DNA of 64,000 nt, from positions 36,688,466 through 36,752,465 of the forward strand of contig CM070512.1 of assembly GCA_036346375.1 (NCBI GenBank), in the 5' to 3' direction. A program made the position numbers and the translations under genes. The notes beneath the pieces are model-generated. The model made no database searches. It was not told where the DNA came from and worked only from the letters and a program-made list of their open reading frames with translations. Below, piece by piece: positions 10,976 through 22,399 of this stretch (position 1 is the first letter of the stretch; each line of letters opens with the position of its first letter). Origin of the DNA: Guadua angustifolia (Eukaryota; Streptophyta; Magnoliopsida; Poales; Poaceae).

Positions 10976-11535
10976 AATATACATACTTTCTTCCACATGC
11001 CTGCGATCACTGTTTAACGTTTGCTTAATCATAAGAGTTTATTGCCTTTGTAGCGTATGTACAAGATTACAAGCTGTTTTCTACATATGAAATGATGTTA
11101 GACCTTTATCTCATTACGAGCTTCAATAGCTTTTAATTTTCGGTTCCTACATCTGACGTAAAAGCACCCTACAATATTTGGAAAAAGAGCTCTAACTGTA
11201 TAATCCATCTTCAAGTAAATAGCAAACTATACTATCCGAATACACAAGGACAGTTATGCAAAACTACTGTTCTTCAGCTCCAGAGTGCATCCAAAGAATA
11301 CTACTGGTTCTCTCTTTCTATTTCTTTCTATTAACCTGGTTATCCTTTCCCTTCCAATTGCATTTAGGTGACCTGCTGTTTTATTATTATCCGTGTCCAC
11401 TTTGCTCTCTAGCTGCCATAGGTCTAATACATCACACTTAGTATATATACACTCTTCCGTGTGGGTTCAATCACGGTTACACGATTGCTTAGTCATAAAA
11501 ATTTGTTGCCTGTTTTCTACACATAAAACTCCCAA
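10958..11535 (+). repeat. Diverged direct duplication (about 10958-11100 and 11412-11535)
   Basis: Both segments contain, in the same order, a CTTAATATACATAC/CTTAGTATATATAC block with CTTCC, an ATCAC(T/G)GTT block, TTGCTTAATCATAA/TTGCTTAGTCATAA, TTATTGCCT/TTGTTGCCT and GTTTTCTACATATGAAA/GTTTTCTACACATAAAA. Spacing between copies is about 450 bp. The rest of 10976-12183 has no gene I can support. Confidence 0.5.
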
Positions 11536-12884
11536 TGAATAACGCCATCTCTCCCACTCTAAATCATGACATTCATAACGATTTTCCGTACTTGACAGAT
11601 TACTTCTTAAGTTGACAGAAGACAAAACAAGTTTTTTCCACGGAATATTTTCCTCTGTCTTTTACTTTACAAATCTGGACAAGATGTACACACTGGTTCA
11701 GGTAGAACACATATTACCACATACACCATGAATGCTACATAAAGAATTATGAAAACCTGAACAATAACGTAAATCGAAAGTTGTATTAATCAAACAACCT
11801 TACCCTCTGTAATAACTAAGCATATGTTATGCCTTAAAGCATCCTACGTTTTTTTTATGTCATGTTAGACGCCTCAGGCAAGTCCTTTATTTCATCGTTT
11901 ATAGAACTTATTAGAGTGTTCCCCTATTGTGACACACAAGCTTATCGAGTCCAGTTTTTGATCCAATCGTATTTATTCTACCTTAGCCTTTCCTATTTTC
12001 ATCCGCTGTGATATTTTAGTACAATTTTTTATTTTTGTCCTGTTGGATACCTATGATGTGTAATTGTAAGTACAGGAACATAAACAACTATTGCTGGTTT
12101 TTTCCCTTTTTATTTCTCTTTTCTAAAATACAGATGGAATACGTACGTATTGCTGAAGGATGTCACAAGAATCACATCGATGGCGCGTATGTGTGTGAGT
12201 GACACGATTCTCTGAATATATAAATGCAGATCACCCTGACAACATCTTACGTCTTGATCTTGTGTTACTTGATGAACAGGTATAAGAACCTAGAGTATTT
12301 CCTTTATTCTTCATATGTCATCTTGCTGCGATAGAAACTAATATAAGCTACTTTACAACAATAGGGTACTATGATAGAAGCACAGATTCCAGAACGGCAT
12401 ATATATGAACGCTTCGTCCAGAACTTAAGGAAGATTCCGTATACTACATACAGTACTTCGAAGTTGCTAACGCTCGATAGAGCTACCGCCCTGTCGACAA
12501 CGTTAGCTGTAATGGCTAATTAAATTCACTGCATATACCAAGATCAAAGAGGTAGTTCTTGTCCCAGACACATTTCCCATGTATGCATGCGACATTGTTT
12601 CTTTTCAGGTATTGAGAGATAGAATGGGAGAAAAAAGCGTTGCTATCTGGTATTTTTTTCTTCAGTATACGTGTTTTCCTTTAATCCATATGATTGTCTG
12701 TACAACAATGAAATATACCGTATCAATATATGTTCTACCATTCCAAAATATCCTTACGCAGATACCATCGGCCTTGTTACCACTGTATCGCATCTAAAAA
12801 CAGTCAAAGGCACTCCAAAATCAATCAGGAACGCACAAATAACAGATGGAAGGTACATTATCTCTATCATCTACTCCCTCTACT

Positions 12885-14250
12885 CCCCGTAACTATAGAT
12901 ATCTACTAGCTAGAATAACACCCTACGCCACGTCACGCATGACGATGCAACGCGAAAAATTTGAGAAATTTGGCCATATTTTCAGTTTTCGTATTTTTTT
13001 AAATGGGTCGGTAGGATCCGTCGGCGAATTTATGGGCTATTATAAACCTTCGACGAATCTGCGTTTTTTTTAGAAAACCACGGCTAGGACCTGTCAGCGA
13101 ATCTACGGGCTACTATAAACCTTCAACGAATATGCATTTTTTTTAAAAAAAAAACGTGGCTGTTTTTTTACGTATTTCGGGAAATTTGGTCGTATTTTTG
13201 GCTTTTGTATTTGTTTAAAAAAATGGGTCGTTAGGACCCGTCGGCAAATCTATTGGTTGCTATAAACCTTCGACGAATCTGTGTTTTTTTTCTGAGAAAA
13301 CCGTAGTTACGATCCGTTGGCGAATCTATTGGTTGCTATAAACCTTCGACGAATCTGTGTTTTTTTCTGAGAAAATCGTAGTTACGATCCGTTGGCGAAT
13401 CTATGGGTTGCTATAAATCTTCAATGAATCTGTGTTTTTTTTAACTGTAGAGGGACATAAAGTTTTTTTTCCCGGGATTCATTCCGCTGAAAACCACCAG
13501 GAGGACCTAAATGTAAACCATGGAGGGACCTAAACGCAATTTTGATATTATTTCGGATCTATTTTATTAAAAAACCGCCAAAAGGACCTAAATTTAATTT
13601 CCAATTTTTTGGAGGACCTCTTCGCGAAGGTGGTGACATGGCATCGCTCCGGCGTTGGTAAACTCTAGTGTTATAATAATATGTATGGCGAATCTATGGG
13701 CTATTATAAACCTTCGATGAATTTGCGTTTTTTTGAGAAAACTGCGGCTAGGACCCGTCGATGGATCTACAGGCTACTATAAACTTTCGACGAATCTGCA
13801 TTTTTTTTAAAAAAAAAATCGTAGCTATTTTTTATGTATTTCGAGAAATTTGGTCATATTTTTGGCTTTCGTATTTATTTAAAAAATAGGTCGTTAGGAC
13901 TTGTCGACAAATCTATGGGTCGCTATAAACTTTCAACAAATCGGTTACGACCCATTGGTGAATACATGGGTTACTATAAACCTTCATCGAATCTGTGTTT
14001 TTTACCTGTAGAGAGACATAAAATATTTTTTTTCCGGGATCAGTTCCACTGAAAACCACCGGTAGGACCTAAATGTAAACCACGGAGGGACCTAAACGCA
14101 ATTTCGATATTTTTTCGGGACTATTTTATTAACAAACCGTCAAAAGGACCTAAACATAATTTCCAATTTCCCGGAGGACCTATTCGCGAAGGTAGTGACG
14201 TGGCATCGCTCCGATGTTGGCAAACTCTAGTGCTATAATAATACTAGATA
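12885..14250 (+). repeat. Duplicated non-coding repeat unit inside an RPA-like intron
   Basis: A motif of the form GGCGAATCTATGGG(C/T)TGCTATAAACCTTC followed by GACGAATCTG and a T-run occurs about nine times between 13020 and 14005. The block at about 13490-13682 is repeated at about 14080-14243 (GGAGGGACCTAAACGCAATTT ... CGCGAAGGT ... GACGTGGCATCGCTCCG ... AAACTCTAGTG(T/C)TATAATAATA). So a unit of about 0.6-0.7 kb is tandemly duplicated, each ending in CTCTAGTG plus ATAATAAT. It resembles a non-autonomous element, but I could not place terminal repeats or a target duplication. Confidence 0.55.
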
Positions 14251-14839
14251 GGATCTCGCGCTACGCTGCTCAGTGTGAAATTTGGTTCGCTGGTTCTTTT
14301 TGAAAAAAAAAGGAAGGAGGATCTTAACATAATTTACTTTTTTTAGGTGGTTTCGTAAAAAAAATAGGCTGGCTAGGAGCCGACAGTGAATTTGCGTTAC
14401 CACAGGAGTCTTTTTTTATTTGCAAAAACAACCATTGGAGGACCTATTCAAGAACAGACGAAACCATAGGGTCCTTTCTGCAAAATCACCGATAGAAGGA
14501 CCTGGATATATTTTTTGTTTTGTCAAAATTACCAGCGGAGGACCCGTCTACGAATATACAGACTACGAAGTCTTTTTTCGCAAAATAACCGGTTAGAGGA
14601 TCTAAACGTAATTTTAAAATTATGGAGGGTCTTTTTGTAAAAAACCGTGACATGTGTGTCACCTGGTTGCTCTCCAATTCATTCCGCTTTCATAGATAAG
14701 TTATTATTATTATGCATGTATACATAAATTCAACATTGCTTCTACGTCCTATGTTCAGTTCTATTTCGAATCTCCTACTAAGTAGTCTTTTATCCTGCTG
14801 TCCTACGTTTACCTTCTTTGTATTTTTCTTGCTATGCAG
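14251..14839. other. Intron remainder with further diverged repeat copies
   Basis: Short purine-rich phrases (GGAGGACCTA, AAAACCG, ACGAAT) echo the repeat block to the left. No coding sequence is seen until the exon at 14840. Confidence 0.4.
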
Positions 14840-15476
14840 AGAGAATGCTGAAATTACGTTATGGGGACCACATGCCACATCCGATTTGATGCTGAAGCTA
14901 TCCAACTTGAATCACGTAGCAGTCCAATGGTTATACTATTTGTTGGCCTCACAGTTAAGCCTTCGTGACGGTATGTACTGGCCCTCTGTTACCTTTTTCC
15001 TCTCGCTACGTGCTCTACCACCATATTCTATCACCATATACATTGATTTCCATGAGCGTTGATCCTCCAAATAAACCTCTCATTTCGCATCTCCAGGCCG
15101 CCTATCTCTTCAAGGGAATACTATTTGCCGATGGTACATCAACGCTGAGTTACCAGCCGTCACTGCTCTCCAAGACAGGTCATACAATACTTCTGTTTGA
15201 TCCATTGATGTTATTGTAGTACTCAACATTTCTGATTCACAATTTACAAATACATCTTCGCTTCGACATCAATTCCTACTGTTTATAGAGAAACAATGTA
15301 CACTAGCTTAACCACAAGGATGCACACATGATAAGCGCCTACAATTAAACACCCATAAAACAAATACAAAAAAGGAACTGTCGACATACACAGATATAGA
15401 CTAATAAACGAAAACATAATTAAACAACAAGCATGCAGCAAATATTTAAGAACAAAGCTTTCTTCTATCATACCTA

Positions 15477-15805
15477 CACTACAAGAAAACAACATTTTTT
15501 CGTCGGCCCAAGATATTTTTGTCGACTTTCTACAGGCCGATGACAATAATAATACATTTTCGTCGGCCTCAATCAAGCCGACGAAAATAGAGTTATTTTC
15601 GTCGGCCCAAAGCCACCAGCCAACGAAAATAAAGTTATTTTCGTCAGTCTGTTTGCGAAGCCGACGAAAACAGTCCTGCCAGGGGGCGGCAGTTGAATTT
15701 CAAATTATTTTCATCGGCTTCTTAGGCCAACGAAAATAGCTTGGCCCATTCGTCTTATGCCACGTGGCATTTTTGTCGGCCAACCTAGCCGACGAAAATA
15801 GGGTG
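15477..15805 (+). repeat. CACTA 5' terminal inverted repeat and subterminal repeats
   Basis: CACTACAAGAAAA is followed by at least eight copies of ATTTTCGTCGGCC or its reverse GGCCGACGAAAAT within about 320 bp. Further copies are scattered to about 16440. This is the expected binding array of a CACTA element; the region from 15806 to 16555 holds no gene. Confidence 0.85.
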
Positions 15806-16556
15806 TAATAACCCCCGAGGCCATCCCTCGCACTCCATTTGCTCACCGCCGCGACTCTCTCTCCCTCAAGACCGCGCCACCTTGCCTCCGGTCCGCCGTC
15901 CCGTCTCGACACACCGACCGTCCTGCCCGCTTCTGCGTTGTGCCACCGCCCCTTGGCCCCACACCGCCAGCACTGCGAGCCCCCGCCGACCCTCCCAAGC
16001 AAGCGGAGTTTTCCACCATTTTTTTCAGTTGTTTACTGTTTTTTAGTTTATTTTGTTCATCAGTTTTAGTTTTGGTTAGGATTTAGGTTAGTTTAGTTTA
16101 GTGTTGATTAATGTTTGTTAGGGTTTAGATTAGGTTCGTTTAGGTTAGTTTATTCATAGGGTTTAGTGTTGATTAGTTTATCCACTTCAGTGTTGATTAG
16201 GATTAAAGTATTGATAGCTTTGTTGGCCGGTGATTTTTTTATTTAGTGGTCACTAATGTTTTCGTCGGCCAAGTAGTTTTATATTAGGACTAATCCTGCA
16301 CTTAGGTTTTTTATTTGTTGATTAGTGATGTTTTCGTCGGCCAAGTAGTTAATTAGATGATTAGTTGTTCATGAGTTATATAATATTGCTTGATTAGCTC
16401 TTAAGTAGGGCTATTTTCGTTGGCCAAGTAGCAAGCCGACAAAAATTCATATTTTATTGTATTTGGGCCATGATTAGTTTTGGGTTAAGGCCGATAAAGC
16501 ATGATTCGATTAAGTAGAATCCATTTGGTCAGCCAAGCCTAGGTGTCACCCGTTTG

Positions 16557-16598
16557 GGAACGGCGTATCTCACATTTACTTGTGAGGTGCGCCGTTCC
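16557..16598 (+). repeat. Short perfect-type stem-loop upstream of the CACTA ORF
   Basis: GGAACGGCGTATCTCACA pairs with TGTGAGGTGCGCCGTTCC (two mismatches) around a 6-base loop. It lies just left of a larger inverted repeat and about 330 bp before the transposase start codon. Confidence 0.8.
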
Positions 16599-16628
16599 GG
16601 AATTTTCAGTTTAATTTAGACAGCCTAG

Positions 16629-16817
16629 GAATGGACGCTAGAGCATATATAGGATTTATGATGAGCCCAACGGTCCGAACAGATTCTCGATAGTATGATC
16701 CAGTTGTTCTCTGATGTACCAAGACCGGGCGTGCATTCAGAGAACAACAGGGTTATGCTGTTGAAATTCCGCTCGGACCATAGGGCTCGTCATAAATCCG
16801 TGCTCTGGCGTCTATTC
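16629..16817 (+). repeat. Large inverted repeat (arms ~85 bp) upstream of the CACTA ORF
   Basis: The left arm 16629-16716 (GAATGGACGCTAGAGCAT ... TTGTTCTCTGATG) pairs with the right arm 16734-16817 (CATTCAGAGAACAA ... TGCTCTGGCGTCTATTC) around a 17-base loop. Mismatches are scattered. A transcript across it would fold into a long hairpin. Its place between the terminus and the transposase ORF suggests it lies in the element's promoter or leader. Confidence 0.8.
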
Positions 16818-17462
16818 TTGAGTGGGTTTAGGACCTATCTTTCCCATTAGAGCCCTTGTTCACAACTAAACCACTGTGGTTGATATCGTTGCCTGTGTTT
16901 AGCTTCGAGAATGGGTGATGATCGAAGGTGAATGTATGATGGTTGGAGTAAGACCGGGGCACACTCAAGAGAATGGACGGTCATTGCACAGGCGTTCGTG
17001 GATCATGCATTCGCAGGGGCTACTGGTGGTGTCGCAAAGTGTCCGTGTAGCAAGTGCCACAACTATTCTTACCATGTTAAGTCGGATGTAGAGCGTCACC
17101 TATGCAAGTTCGGTTTCATGATTGACTATCTGATATGGTACGAGCATGGTGAGGCGGAGCCCATTGTTGAGTCAGACCATGAGGATGAAGACAGGATGGA
17201 TGAGATGCTGAATGATATTGGTAGGAAGTTTGAGGTTAATTCGGAAGAGGAGCCTGGGCCGGAGGTGGAAAGCTTTTATAGGCTACTTTCAGCCTAAGAA
17301 GAGAAATTGCATGAGTTCACCAACGTGACCGTCCTATAGACGATGACGCGGTTCATGTCAACGAAGTCGAAGTACAACCTGGAGGATGAGGATGTCCCCG
17401 CAAATTGTGAGAATGCCAATAAAATCTTCAACACGGTGGCCCATAAGGTCGTGAAGGACATG

Positions 17463-17467
17463 ATATC
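17463..17467 (+). repeat. Target-site duplication ATATC, left copy
   Basis: ATATC directly precedes the 5' LTR of the Tat element and recurs directly after its 3' LTR at 28468-28472. Joining the flanks through one ATATC restores the reading frame VVKDMISNARI of the CACTA protein. Confidence 0.9.
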
Positions 17468-18119
17468 TAACGAGGGATGGGCATCCTTTGACCGGTCTGA
17501 TCACGGTCAACGGATCCCCCGAGCTCGGGCGACCTCCGACCACGACTGGGCGCTACGAAGGCTGACCTAGAGCACGCTGGCCCTCGAGCACGCCCCGCCG
17601 ACCTCGAGCTCGGCGGTGTTCTGTCTGTGTGCCGTTGTCCACCCAGGGATTTCGGATCAAGCATTTGACCGGCGGTTGCTCAAGGAACGGGTCATGGGGC
17701 AGGCGCAGAACGCAAACAAGTCCGGCGGTTACTACCTGCCCTCAACGTGCATGAAGGCCACTTCCCGGGAATCTCTCCCGTCCGTTGCGTGCAGAGGAGG
17801 TATAAAGGACACGAAGACAACGAACTCATCACACACACAAGAGCTTGAGCATTAGACATCGAGATTGTTGAGCTTAAGCTGTAAACACCGCACTGTACTC
17901 AAACATTAGCAAAGAACACCGCCGCAAGGCGACTGGAGTAGAGCTATTACCTTCACTGGGGCTCGAACCAGTATAAATCCCTGTCTCGTGCTCGTTGTCG
18001 CCTAGCCTCGAACTTCGACGATACGGTTTCTTCCCCTCGTTTGAGCCGAGCTCGATCCGGGTCCCTAATCACTTAAACCCCCCGTTTCATTTCTACGGTC
18101 GGCGATCCCGCTGCCGACA
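17468..18119 (+). repeat. Tat element 5' LTR (652 bp)
   Basis: It starts TAACGAGGG (ancestral TG altered to TA) and ends CCGACA. A TATA-like GAGGTATAAAGGAC is near 17796, followed by a probable transcription start. The matching 3' LTR starts CGACGAGGG, so both starts can be derived from TGACGAGGG. The two LTRs differ by substitutions and small indels, many at CAG/CTG. Confidence 0.9.
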
Positions 18120-18120
18120 A

Positions 18121-18138
18121 ATGGCGCCAAGTGGGGCC
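18121..18138 (+). promoter_or_regulatory. Primer-binding-site region of the Tat element
   Basis: ATGGCGCCAAGTGGGGCC follows the 5' LTR almost directly. It resembles the TTGGCGCC...GTGGGGC phrase found at this position in grass Tat-type elements. Which tRNA primes was not worked out. Confidence 0.55.
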
Positions 18139-18183
18139 CGATTAGCTTTGCTTTTTTGCAGGAAATCACTAGGTCTTGGGAGC

Positions 18184-19805
18184 ATGGCGCGCTTCATCAA
18201 CACACGTTCAACGGGCACGGACACGGACGCGGACTCTGACTCCACGTCCCTGTTCTCTCCCTCGCCGCTGCCTCTCGAGCCGCATGTCTTGGTGGCGGAC
18301 GGCCAGGGCGCGGGTGCCGCTGCGGATGACCGTGATCCGTAGACCCCGGAAGACGCTCGTCGGATGGTGCAGGTTGCCATCAACCAGGCAATAACTGCTC
18401 TCCGGTGAGAGCACCAGGAGAAGGCCGCACGCCGTCCGAAACCCCAGGCTCCTCGGGAGCGCCGCCATTCTCGCCGTCATGGTTGACCCCGATAGGGCGG
18501 GTCGGAACTTTGGTCGAAAGTTGGCAAGAGCTCGATCGGCCGCATCCGAGGCCGTGCCATCGCAGACCAGGGCTGGCTCGAGGAGCCACACCCTGAGAAG
18601 TGATGGCAGCTCATCGCGCCGTCGCCGACGCCAGGACGCCGCCGCGGCGGTGCCCTCGTCGGCGCGGCAATCCCGGGCAGAGCCTTGACCTTGTCTCGCC
18701 ACGCATTTCGAGGGCTCCGCCCGTAAGGGCCAGCACGGATCGAGCTCCCGCCTCGCTTCGGCGATGATGGATCGCGGAGTCTCTCTCCGGATGTAGCGCC
18801 CAGCGCCCGCAGGTCGAGATCGCCGCGCTACCTACCAGGTGACTCTCGAGCACGCGCTCCAGGTCGTGGCAGGACGGATCGCCGGGGGAGCCTCGACTCC
18901 GAATCTGGCAAAGAAGAGGACTTGGTCGGCGTCGACCACAACCGCCAAGACGCCGCCCCGACCTACGGCCAAGCCGGCCTACTCGACGACCTTCGTCAGG
19001 CGCGCGCCGCTGGCGGCTTTGTTCAAGCCGCCGTTGATAGAACGCTCGACGGACCAAGAACCCGGACGAAGTTCCTATCCATTTATTCGACCGCCATCCT
19101 GGCGGCCGGAGGTGACGAGCTCGTCATGGCCAACTATCTCCCGACCGTACTGGACGGAGCCGCACGAACTCGCTCTTCAATCAAAAGCCCGGTTCTTCGT
19201 GTCGTGGCGCCAGTCCAACGCCCGCTTCCAACTTTCGTGAGTTGCTACGAGGGCTCGAGGGAGAAAGACCGGATCGCGTCATCCAGGCGAGGAACGAGCC
19301 ACTCACGACCGTGGCGGCGATTTATCCGCATGAGGAATATGATCCCGAGCATCTCCGACGAGGCCGTCATAAAGGCCTTCAAGTTCGCATCCACGATCGG
19401 CGCCACCGAGGATCCGAGATCGCCTCGCTGCTCACCGTCAACAAGCTTTTTCCGCATGGCGAACGGTATATGACGCGACGACGCAGATCACCGAAGCATG
19501 ACTACGACCAAGGTAAGCTTGGTCCTACCTCGCAGAGGCCGCCCATCTGGCTCGAAGGCGTCGACCGTGGCGCCGCCCCAAAGCGGAAGCGATCACGAAC
19601 GGCGGATCGCCACGGTGACGGTGTCGGCGACACAGCCGGAGAGGTCCTGAGGTCCGAGATCAAGCTCGGGAAGGACCCTGTCGCGCCAAGGGCGGCCTCG
19701 ATCGCGCTTAAACACAAGGCCAACCCAGCAGCAGATCGACGACCGACTGCGGCGGGCGCGCTTCTCGGCGCCCGCCGCAAGAGGCCGAGGGCGCCTGGCC
19801 GATGA
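18184..19805 (+). pseudogene. Tat gag region
   Basis: A plausible gag start is the ATG at 18184 (MARFINTRSTGTD), 65 bp after the LTR. The conserved part of capsid is seen at about 19070-19180 as FLSIYSTAILAAGG, then DELVMANYLPTVLDGAARTR. It continues in a second frame with VIQARNEPLTTVAAIY and in a third with RNMIPSISDEAVIKAFKF, the usual order of Tat gag. No CCHC knuckle is readable. Gag would form the virus-like particle. At least three frame changes occur; antisense frames over this stretch are GC-driven and not genes. Confidence 0.75.
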
Positions 19806-19964
19806 GTCAAAATTTTGCCTATTCCACAGGCGGCGGCCACGACCAGGGCTTGCAGAGCTTGGCAAAACAAGCTGGAGGCCTTCTACGATGGCCGGGAGGA
19901 GATGCCCGTACTACCAAAGGACGACGCCCCGGCGGACAGGGTGAACGCCGGGGAGGACTACGAC

Positions 19965-20560
19965 AACCTCGACCTGGAGTTTCAGCAGGGCGAGCGCCGC
20001 ATCGACGTCATCTTCGGCGGCTCGTCGGCTTATCAGTCACGGCGTGAGCTCAAGGCCGCGTCGCGAACCATCTACCAAGTCGCCACAGGAAAGCAAATGA
20101 GCAAAGATTGCAAGTGGGTCAGACCCACGACACCTTCTCACCGTGAGGACGACTCCAAGGTATGGCCCGAGATCCTAAAACCACTCGGTCGTGACCCGAC
20201 CATAAGCAAAGACCACTGGCCGGTCGTGTCATGGTCGATGGCGGTAGCTCCTCAATTTGCCGCAGGCCGAGCGCCGACCGGATGCGATTCCCGGTCTAAG
20301 GTCAAGAACGTGGCCGCCCCTTCTTCGATCGCCCCAGAAGCTCGACCACACCTCTGGGACAGTGGTCTTGCCCGCCACTTTTGGCGACTTCGGCCAACTT
20401 CCGCGACGGAGCTAATCACCTTCGAGGTGGTCGAGGGGACCTTCCGTACAACACCATCCTCGGAGGCCACCCCAGTCAAGTTCATGGCGGCCAATCACTA
20501 TGGCCACCGGTGCATAAGTTGCTCGACCGCGGTGTCATAACTGTCTTGGGCGACCAGCAG
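19965..20560 (+). pseudogene. Tat aspartic protease
   Basis: The upstream linker RRIDVIFGGSSAYQSRRELK (about 19996-20055) and the active site RVMVDGGSSSI (about 20224-20256, catalytic Asp in DGGSS) are in the order usual for Tat elements. The tail is FGDFGQLPR, then ITFEVVEGTF and KFMAANHYG near 20385-20505. The active-site segment and the tail lie in different frames, so a frameshift separates them. Confidence 0.75.
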
Positions 20561-20749
20561 CGCTCTCACGGTGCGAGACCAAGGCCTTGGCCCTTGCCGG
20601 TGTGCTACCCTAGCGAGGCCCAGAGGCAGCGGAAAAGAATGCCCGCCAAAAGGCGGCAATCCAGCCCGGCGGCCGACGGCGTCGTGCCGCCGAGGAGGAC
20701 GACCTGACCAGATGCATCCATGTCTCGGCCGGGCTGAGTTCCAAATAGA

Positions 20750-21660
20750 ACTCGAGCTCGCCGCCTTCCTCCGCGCCAACAAGGGCATCTTTGCTTGGGA
20801 ACCAGCGGACATGCCCGGCCCCGAGGGAGGTGATCGAGCACAAACCGCAGGTCGCTGCGCAAGGTTCTGAGTCGGCAGAAGCGCGCCGCTTCTCTCCGGA
20901 GAAGGTGGCGATCATCAAAGAGAACCTTGACAAGCTCTTGAAGGCCGATTTCATTCGTGAGGTCGACTACTCCGAATGGTTGGCGAATCCGGTCATCGTC
21001 CAGAAAAAGGGCGGTAAGTGGAGGATGTGCGTGGACCACACGGGCTTGAACTCGGCCTGCCCGAAGGACAACTTCCCGCTCCCGCGCATCGACCAGATCG
21101 TCGACTCCACCGCGAACGCCAAGATACTAAGCTTTCTGGACGCCTATTCAGGGTATCACCAGATCAAGCTAGCAACAGACGACGAGAGCAAGACGACGTT
21201 CATCACGCCGTTCGGCACCTATTGCTACACGGCCATGTCGTTTGGTCTGCGCAATGCCGGGGCCACTTTTCAACACCTGATGACCAAGACGTTCGACCTC
21301 CAGATCGGGAGAAACCTCGAGGTCTACATGGACGACATCATCGTCAAAAGCCTCTCTGAAGGTGACCACGTTCGAGACCTCGAGGAGACCTTCGCCAATT
21401 TGGCCAGGCACATGATTAAACTCAACCCCGAGAAGTGCGTGTTCGGCGCTGCGTCGGGAAAAGTGCTCGGCTACATGATCGGGGGCTCGGGGGTTGGCCC
21501 GAACCCAGAAAAGATCGAGGCGATCGAGAAGATGGCACCCCCGACCTCGGTCAAGCAAGTGCAGAGCCTCACCAGCCGCATGGCCGCCCTCAGTAGGTTT
21601 ATCTCGAGGCTCGTGCGGCGCTCCTCCATTCTTCGAGTCTCTGCGGGCAGGGAACTTTGA
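20750..21660 (+). pseudogene. Tat reverse transcriptase
   Basis: After a 1-base frame change near 20815 (FAWEPADMPG to APREVIEHK) a long open stretch holds all RT blocks: FIREVDYSEWLANPVIVQKK, GKWRMCVDHTGLNSACPKD, LPRIDQIVDSTA, LSFLDAYSGYHQI, FITPFGTYCYTAMSFGLRNA and the catalytic YMDD at 21325-21336, then LNPEKCVFG and the GYMIGGSGV thumb block. All catalytic Asp residues are present, so this is the best preserved domain of the element. It ends with a TGA at 21658-21660; the RNase H follows by frame change. Confidence 0.9.
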
Positions 21661-22390
21661 GTGGACCTCGAGGCGCAGCGGTCTTCGACGACCAAGGTAT
21701 ATTTGTCCACCCACCCGCCATTTACCCTCGGCAAATAAAAGTCATTGCTTACCTTGCGGCCACCTCTCAGGCCGTCAGCGCTGTTCTGGTGGCCGAGCGC
21801 GGGTCCCAGCAGCACCCAATCTACTACGTCAGCGAGGTCTTGCACGGCCCAAAGGAGCGCTACCCGCAGGTACAAAAACTGCTGTATGCTCTTCTCATGG
21901 CCTCGCGCAAGCTTCGCCATTACTTCCAGGCGCACTCGGTGGTTGTCCCGAGTAACTTTCCGCTTGGGGACATCTTGCGGAATCCAGAGGGCGGCGGACG
22001 GATTGCCAAGTGGGCTATGGAGCTGGCGGCGTTCGACGTCCAGGTCGTGGCGCGAACGGCAATCAAATCACAAGCGCTCGCCGACTTCGTGGTCGAGCAG
22101 ACGACCCAGGCCGCACCCGAACCCGAGGTCGAGGAAGAAAAGCCCTGGACCATGTTCTTCGACGGCTCCAGGTCCTTCAAGCGCTCGGGGGCTGGAATCC
22201 TCATCCTCACCCCGCGCGGCGACCACCTGAGGTATGTTATTCATTTCGGGTTTCCGGCGACCAACAATGTGGCAGAGTACAAAGCCCTCTTGGCTGGTCT
22301 GCGGGCTTGCAAGGCATTGGGCGTTCAAAGGTTGGTCATCAAGGGCGACTCACTGTCATCAACCAAGATAATAAGGAGTACCAAAGGTTC
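21661..22390 (+). pseudogene. Tat dual RNase H (degenerate first copy plus archaeal-type second copy)
   Basis: The first, gypsy-type RNase H reads VIAYLAATSQAVSAVLVAE, where the first catalytic Asp position is Ala. YYVSEVLHGPKERYPQ, RLLHYF-like RKLRHYFQAH and SQALADFVVE follow. A second RNase H then begins at about 22141: KPWTMFFDGSRSF, GAGILILTPRGD, TNNVAEYKALLAGLRA and VIKGDS, which keeps Asp, Glu and Asp. Tat elements typically carry this extra RNase H while the first has lost activity. A frame break near 22385 ends the second copy early. Confidence 0.85.
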
Positions 22391-22399
22391 TAAGACTCG

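Noticed and set aside
11256..11441. Small hydrophobic ORF resembling a membrane protein
   Set aside because: Pyrimidine-rich intron-like sequence codes for Phe/Leu/Ser by chance; no start context or homologue.
18208..20954. Long GC-rich ORFs on the minus strand over Tat gag and protease (for example 18611-19057 and 20605-21039)
   Set aside because: They lie opposite recognisable gag/pol, have low-complexity Arg/Gly/Pro/Ala composition and match no family pattern; high GC makes long chance ORFs.
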